This document shows, piece after piece, positions 59,747 to 64,000 of a stretch of 64,000 nt of DNA. The notes below the pieces were generated by a model. That model searched no databases. It was given only the letters and a program-made list of their open reading frames with translations, and was not told the DNA's origin. The DNA comes from Scheffersomyces stipitis CBS 6054 (Eukaryota > Ascomycota > Pichiomycetes > Serinales > Debaryomycetaceae), in NCBI RefSeq assembly GCF_000209165.1, contig NC_009042.1:2604001-2668000 (forward strand), given 5' to 3'. The translations under genes were made by a program, and so were the position numbers. Position 1 is the stretch's first letter, and every line of letters starts with the position of its first letter.

Positions 59747-61000
59747 ATGTCAGACAATCACTTGGAACAGCCTCATGAAGAGGAGCAGGAAGAATTCTTG
59801 GAAGTGAACGAAATTGACGAAGAAGTCGCTGATGAAGACCAAAGCGCTCCTCCTCCAGAAGAAGATGACGACGATGGAGAGGATGTCAATATGGAGGACG
59901 ATGATGTCTTGGAAATTGACATCTCGAACAACTCCTGGACCTATTTCGATAGGCATACCGATTCCATTTTTACCATATTCAAACACCCTACTTTACCTAT
60001 GGTAGTCACTGGAGGAGGTGACAACACTGCATACTTGTGGACGACCCACACCCAGCCTCCCAGATTTGTAGGAGAATTAGCTGGGCATAAGGAATCAGTC
60101 ATTGCTGGAGGCTTCACAGCCAAAGGAGAGTTCGTCATAACTGCTGACATGAACGGGTACATTCAAGTTCACAAAGCTACCAAGGGAGGAGAAAAGTGGG
60201 TCAAATTTGGCGACTTGGAGGAAGTGGAAGAAGTTTTGTTTGTTACTGTTCATCCTTCGTTGCCATACTTTGCTTTTGGAGCCAATGATGGGTCCGTATG
60301 GGTGTACCAGATCGACAAGGACTCCAAGTCGTTGGTGCAAATCATGTCTGGATTCTCCCATTCCTTGGAATGTAACGGTGGTGTCTTCATAGAAGGAAAG
60401 GATGAAAATGAACTCACTTTGGTCACCATTTCTGAAGACGGCACTGTCGCCAATTGGAACTGCTTCACTGGTGTGGTGAACTATAAACTCACTCCAGAAG
60501 ACTTCAAGAATATCGAGAGCCCATGGGTCACAATCAAAGTGTTAAAGAATGTCCTTGCTGTTGGCGCTCGTGACGGCCAATTGTCCATCATAAATAACGA
60601 TTCAGGTAAGGTTGTACACAGTTTCAAGACGTTGGAAGACGTTGACGATATCGCTGAATTGTCCATCGAGGCTATAAGTTGGAGTGGATCTGCTAACTTG
60701 TTGGCTGTGGGGTTGGTATCTGGAGATGTTCTCTTGTTTGAATCTCAACAATGGAGATTGCGTAGAACCATCAAGGTCGACGATGCCATCACCAAGTTGG
60801 AGTTTGTCGAAGATAGTCCAATCTTGATTGGTTCCAGCATGAACGGTAAGATCTACAAATGGGATGCCAGAACTGGTGCCGAGTTGTTTGCTGGTGTTGG
60901 TCATAACATGGGTGTCTTGGATTTCACCGTTTTTGAGCATGGTTCCAAGTTAGTTACTGCTGGAGACGAAGGTGTTTCATTGATCTTCAAGACTGATTAG
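59747..61000 (+). CDS. SQT1: WD-repeat chaperone of ribosomal protein uL16 (Sqt1)
   Basis: Co-translational chaperone that captures nascent Rpl10 (uL16) before 60S assembly. A strongly acidic N-terminus (about 1-60, runs of E and D) is followed by an eight-blade WD40 propeller: HTDSIFTIFKHPTLPMVVTGGGDNTAYLW, GHKESVIAGGFTAKGEFVITADMNG, FVTVHPSLPYFAFGANDGSVWVYQ, and a last blade ending AGDEGVSLIFKTD. The length of 417 residues compares with 431 in yeast. An exact GGTGGCAAA element lies upstream. Confidence 0.93.
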   Translation: MSDNHLEQPHEEEQEEFLEVNEIDEEVADEDQSAPPPEEDDDDGEDVNMEDDDVLEIDISNNSWTYFDRHTDSIFTIFKHPTLPMVVTGGGDNTAYLWTTHTQPPRFVGELAGHKESVIAGGFTAKGEFVITADMNGYIQVHKATKGGEKWVKFGDLEEVEEVLFVTVHPSLPYFAFGANDGSVWVYQIDKDSKSLVQIMSGFSHSLECNGGVFIEGKDENELTLVTISEDGTVANWNCFTGVVNYKLTPEDFKNIESPWVTIKVLKNVLAVGARDGQLSIINNDSGKVVHSFKTLEDVDDIAELSIEAISWSGSANLLAVGLVSGDVLLFESQQWRLRRTIKVDDAITKLEFVEDSPILIGSSMNGKIYKWDARTGAELFAGVGHNMGVLDFTVFEHGSKLVTAGDEGVSLIFKTD

Positions 61001-61557
61001 GAGCGGTGAGCTAAAATATAGTCGTCCTTTCGCGACCATTTGTATAATATTCATTAATAATATAAAAGGGGTGATGTTCTGTAGGAAAGGATAAGGTATG
61101 TGTGAAGTTGAAGATATGGTAAGGGGAAGAAAGAAGCGTGAAGGCATGTAGTCTTAATCTAGTGTACGCTATCTCGGCTTATTTTGCACCCATTAATTCT
61201 AATGCACTCTCAAATAACCTGGTGGTACCAGAGCACTGAAAGCCGTACAATATACATATATAACTTCCATTTAAGAATAATTACATTTCTGACTTTGATC
61301 TCACTCATCTTGCAAACAGGCATTACATAACATCTGATTGTAGTTTCACTCCACTTTGTACCTTTGTCTCGCTACCTTCTTGGAGTATATTGAGTGTGTG
61401 TATAAAATATTTTCTGTGTATTCGATTCAGAACGCGTCTTCCTGGCTGAAATATTTACCTTTCCAAATCTATCAATAAAAATCTACATATTCATAATCAG
61501 CAAACTAAAGAAGCTACAACACTCATTTTCCATTTGATTTCTCCATAAAACTCAGCT
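61001..61557. other. Intergenic SQT1/PRI1
   Basis: 557 bp holding the SQT1 terminator and PRI1 promoter. No reliable motif. A perfect MluI-type box (ACGCGT) occurs near 61434 (GAACGCGTCT), the MBF core typical of DNA-replication genes. Confidence 0.45.
61434..61439. promoter_or_regulatory. ACGCGT (MCB) upstream of PRI1
   Basis: The MluI cell-cycle box, bound by MBF/SBF-type factors at G1/S genes, lies about 120 bp upstream of the primase gene, the expected distance. One copy only. Confidence 0.5.
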
Positions 61558-62994
61558 ATGACACAAGATCAACAAGCAGATGCAGACGCGTCGTTGACCA
61601 TGAATTCGTTTTCAGAATCACCTGAAGAATCTCAGCCTTCTAAATTTTACAAGCCTTCAGAATCAGACATGATTTTTTTCTACAAGAGACTATTACCTTT
61701 CAAGCACATTTTCCAATGGTTGAGCCATTCACCCAAGCCAACAAAAGACTTCACCATGAGAGAATTTGCCTATGAACATCGTTCTGGAGTTTACCAGAGA
61801 TATATCTCATATGACAATGCTGATGATTTCAAGAACCATGTAGTCAACTCCAACCCTACACGTTTCGAAGTGGGAGCAGTATATTCGGTCAATCCCAAGG
61901 AAAGGAAATTTCTTCCTAAGCTGGCATACAAACCTGTTTCCAAAGAATTGGTTTTTGATATCGATATGACAGATTACGATGATATTAGAACTTGTTGCCA
62001 GGGAACGGATATCTGTACCAAATGCTGGAGATTCATTCAGGTCGCTGCTAAAATCATTGACAGAGCATTGAGAGAGGACTTTGGATTCGAGCACTTGATA
62101 TGGGTATTCTCGGGGAGAAGAGGGGCACATTGTTGGGTGTCTGATCCAAGAGCCAGGAATTTGGAAGAAGGTACGAGGAGAGCGATTGTAGAGTATATGG
62201 ATGTGTTGGGTGCAAAACAAACCAAGTCTTCCAACAGAAAATTGCTAAACTTGAAGAAACCCTTCCATCCACACGTAGAAAGATCGTTCAATATCGTCAA
62301 ACAAGAATTTGCAAAGATCATCTTGGAAGAACAAGAACCTTGGTTGACGACTCCTTCGCTAGCAGATGACGACAAGGCTTGGACTCAGACGGAAGAACTT
62401 TTGTCATTCATCCCAGACAATACATTGCAGTCAGAATTAAGAGCCAAGTGGAAAAACCTGCTTTCATTATCTACGTCCAGATCTAAGTGGGAAGACATCA
62501 ACGTACTTGCAAAGACTTCTTTAAAGTCTCAAGTTCAGGTCAGCCAATTGAACGAGGCCAAGAAGGAAATCATATTATACTACATGTACCCAAGACTAGA
62601 CATAGAAGTGTCGCGTCAAGTTATCCACTTGTTAAAGTCCCCATTCTGTATCCATCCAGGAACTGGTAATGTCTGTGTTCCCTTTGATCCTAGACGCAAT
62701 ATTTCAATGAACGCCGAAGATGATGCCTACGGATTCAACCCAACCACTGCTCCAAACTTGTTGCAATTGCAGCGTGAATTGGATATTTGGGAAACTAAGA
62801 GGGTGAATAGAGAGTCTAGCCAACCAGCTGGCGAATCCGGAGATGAAGTAGAAACTAGAGTTCTTGATTACGAAAAGACAAGTTTAAAGCCATACGTAGA
62901 TTACTTTGCGAAATTTGTTCTGGATTTAACCAAAGCTGAACTTAAAGGTATACTGGCTAAGAGAGATCTTGAAGATAAACTGTTGGAATTCTAG
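61558..62994 (+). CDS. PRI1: DNA primase catalytic small subunit
   Basis: Makes the RNA primers for DNA polymerase alpha. The AEP-type catalytic core includes FTMREFAYEH, ELVFDIDMTDYD (metal-binding Asp pair), a zinc motif in CCQGTDICTKCW, and HLIWVFSGRRGAHCWVSD with the SGRRGxH signature. FCIHPGTGNVCVPFDP is the conserved C-terminal box with a His-Pro nucleotide contact. The length is 478 residues (S. cerevisiae 409), with extra N-terminal Ser/Glu-rich sequence. A second in-frame Met at residue 15 is possible. It converges on the EGH1-like gene, 73 bp away. Confidence 0.96.
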   Translation: MTQDQQADADASLTMNSFSESPEESQPSKFYKPSESDMIFFYKRLLPFKHIFQWLSHSPKPTKDFTMREFAYEHRSGVYQRYISYDNADDFKNHVVNSNPTRFEVGAVYSVNPKERKFLPKLAYKPVSKELVFDIDMTDYDDIRTCCQGTDICTKCWRFIQVAAKIIDRALREDFGFEHLIWVFSGRRGAHCWVSDPRARNLEEGTRRAIVEYMDVLGAKQTKSSNRKLLNLKKPFHPHVERSFNIVKQEFAKIILEEQEPWLTTPSLADDDKAWTQTEELLSFIPDNTLQSELRAKWKNLLSLSTSRSKWEDINVLAKTSLKSQVQVSQLNEAKKEIILYYMYPRLDIEVSRQVIHLLKSPFCIHPGTGNVCVPFDPRRNISMNAEDDAYGFNPTTAPNLLQLQRELDIWETKRVNRESSQPAGESGDEVETRVLDYEKTSLKPYVDYFAKFVLDLTKAELKGILAKRDLEDKLLEF

Positions 62995-63067
62995 GAATCA
63001 TTGCCAAATCGAGAACTTTGTAATCTACTTAAATATGTAACATAATACCACAGTCTGATTTATTCTA

Positions 63068-64000
63068 TTATTGAACTGGACAGCTGAGTTCTCCAGCACA
63101 TGGAAAGATGCCTCTTTCTTCGGACACTACAGCGTCATCTAAGGATCCACTGTAGTTCTTGATAATCAACGATTCTTTGGTGACGCCTGTGGCTATGGGA
63201 ACTTCTATAGCCTCATCCAGTTCACTGACTACCTCTTCAGTGTGGTACCATTCCAAATACTCCAATTCGCTGTGGTACTTCACATGTCCTGAAGATATGA
63301 AAATATCCCTGTAGCTCAAGAAGGGATAGTGCCACTTGGGAAGATGGATAATGGTCGGCACTGTGGCCAAGTCAGAATCGGTTCTATCGATCAATAAACA
63401 TACACCAAATTTAACTGACTTCAAGTCAAATTCCATGACTTGAATTTCACCCTTGGTTGCTAACACTGTAGGACGTAATACAGCACCAGCAGCTCTAACA
63501 CCATCTGGACTTGGAAAGCAATTACGTGCATGTTTGAACTTCATGTTGTCAGACCTAGCTGATATAACAGACGATGCCTGAACTGACTGGGCGTCGGATT
63601 CATCGTGGGCAGTCTTATCAAAGATACAGCTGTTACCTTCAGAAGAAAGATCCTCCACAACTCCATTTTCTATCAATGTGTCACTTGTTCCATTGCTGCT
63701 TTTGGAAGCAAGATTATTCTTGTTTTTTCCATTCTTCACTACATCACCATTTTGGGTGATTTCCTGGATATCTGTTTCTTCGATTTGCGTATAATATAAT
63801 TTTGACCTGACCAAATTGACTGCTTCAATTCTCCTTGTTCTTACATGTCTGATTGTGGATCTGATAGTTGATCTTGCCTGTCCAATAGAAGAAAAAAGCG
63901 ACAACGAAGGCTGGTATGACTTGGAAGATCTCAAACTTTGATTGTCATCGTCCATAAGCCGATTTCTGTCGTCAGAACTCCAAAAAGAAAAGTCTTCGTT
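63068..64000 (-). CDS. EGH1: C-terminal part of a GH5 steryl/ceramide beta-glucosidase, Egh1-like (partial)
   Basis: The frame is open to the right edge, so only the last 310 codons are here; a Met at 63955 is internal. The first residues (NEDFSFWSSDDRNR) fit the NGEDFSIF-type segment after the GH5 barrel. A polar insert (about 20-140 of this part) is followed by the C-terminal beta domain: GVRAAGAVLRPTVLATKGEI, MEFDLKSVKFGVCL, TIIHLPKWHYP, FISSGHVKYHSELEYLEWYH, as in fungal endoglycoceramidase-related enzymes. S. cerevisiae EGH1 (YIR007W) hydrolyses steryl glucosides and also lies beside PRI1 (YIR008C), convergent as here. Confidence 0.8.
   Translation of the reverse strand, partial: NEDFSFWSSDDRNRLMDDDNQSLRSSKSYQPSLSLFSSIGQARSTIRSTIRHVRTRRIEAVNLVRSKLYYTQIEETDIQEITQNGDVVKNGKNKNNLASKSSNGTSDTLIENGVVEDLSSEGNSCIFDKTAHDESDAQSVQASSVISARSDNMKFKHARNCFPSPDGVRAAGAVLRPTVLATKGEIQVMEFDLKSVKFGVCLLIDRTDSDLATVPTIIHLPKWHYPFLSYRDIFISSGHVKYHSELEYLEWYHTEEVVSELDEAIEVPIATGVTKESLIIKNYSGSLDDAVVSEERGIFPCAGELSCPVQ

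Noticed and set aside
1..64000. Transposons, long terminal repeats, CRISPR arrays, telomeric repeats
   Set aside because: None seen; no integrase or reverse-transcriptase frames, no regular spacer repeats, no long duplicated ends.

Overview
This window is yeast nuclear DNA. It has about 37 short-spaced protein genes on both strands, mostly without introns, TTG as the main leucine codon, and spliceosomal introns with near-perfect yeast signals (GTATGT or GTACGT, TACTAAC, CAG). Orthologues of budding-yeast housekeeping genes run end to end. A HAK-type potassium transporter, an IFRD-family protein and a ribosomal-protein promoter with a Tbf1 palindrome plus CACGTG point to the Candida/Scheffersomyces/Debaryomyces (CTG-Ser) clade. 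That placement is inference: CTG codons are scarce and I found only one weakly informative position (NAT3 codon 169). No tRNA, rRNA, transposon or CRISPR array was seen.

Left part (1-16.5 kb): RPS23 with a structured promoter, SPN1, SCD6, HAK1, a 2.3 kb gene-poor gap holding a possible gene relic, CTF4, a 47-residue TOM5, NAT3, an IFRD-family protein and a DOG1-type sugar-phosphate phosphatase. Middle-left (17.6-31.4 kb): a Zn2Cys6 regulator whose zinc cluster is split by an in-frame intron, a QDR-like MFS exporter, a large histidine phosphatase, VPS34, the divergent CoA-pathway pair CAB5/PAN5 and a SET-domain methyltransferase. Middle-right (31.6-47.4 kb): CNB1, PAN3, a PCL5-like cyclin with a long leader, a degenerate acyl-CoA-synthetase-like membrane protein, CDC1, GPA1, COR1 and one unrecognised gene. 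Right part (47.7-64 kb): RSM7, PSY4, an Acinus-like RRM protein, SDH4, MRP2, RIB5, PRE1, HIS1 (with an intron hiding its true start), RER2, SQT1, PRI1 and the 3' end of an EGH1-type glycosidase that leaves the window.

Functional links visible here: mitochondrial and respiratory genes are numerous (TOM5, COR1, RSM7, SDH4, MRP2); HIS1 and the PCL5-like gene both carry Gcn4-type sites; CAB5 and PAN5 share one 199-bp intergenic region. SQT1, PRI1 and EGH1 also lie close together in S. cerevisiae (YIR012W, YIR008C, YIR007W). No wholly new multi-gene system was found. The most novel-looking items are a dispersed promoter element built on TTAACTATGG, the intron inside the zinc cluster, and the acyl-CoA-synthetase-like pseudoenzyme.
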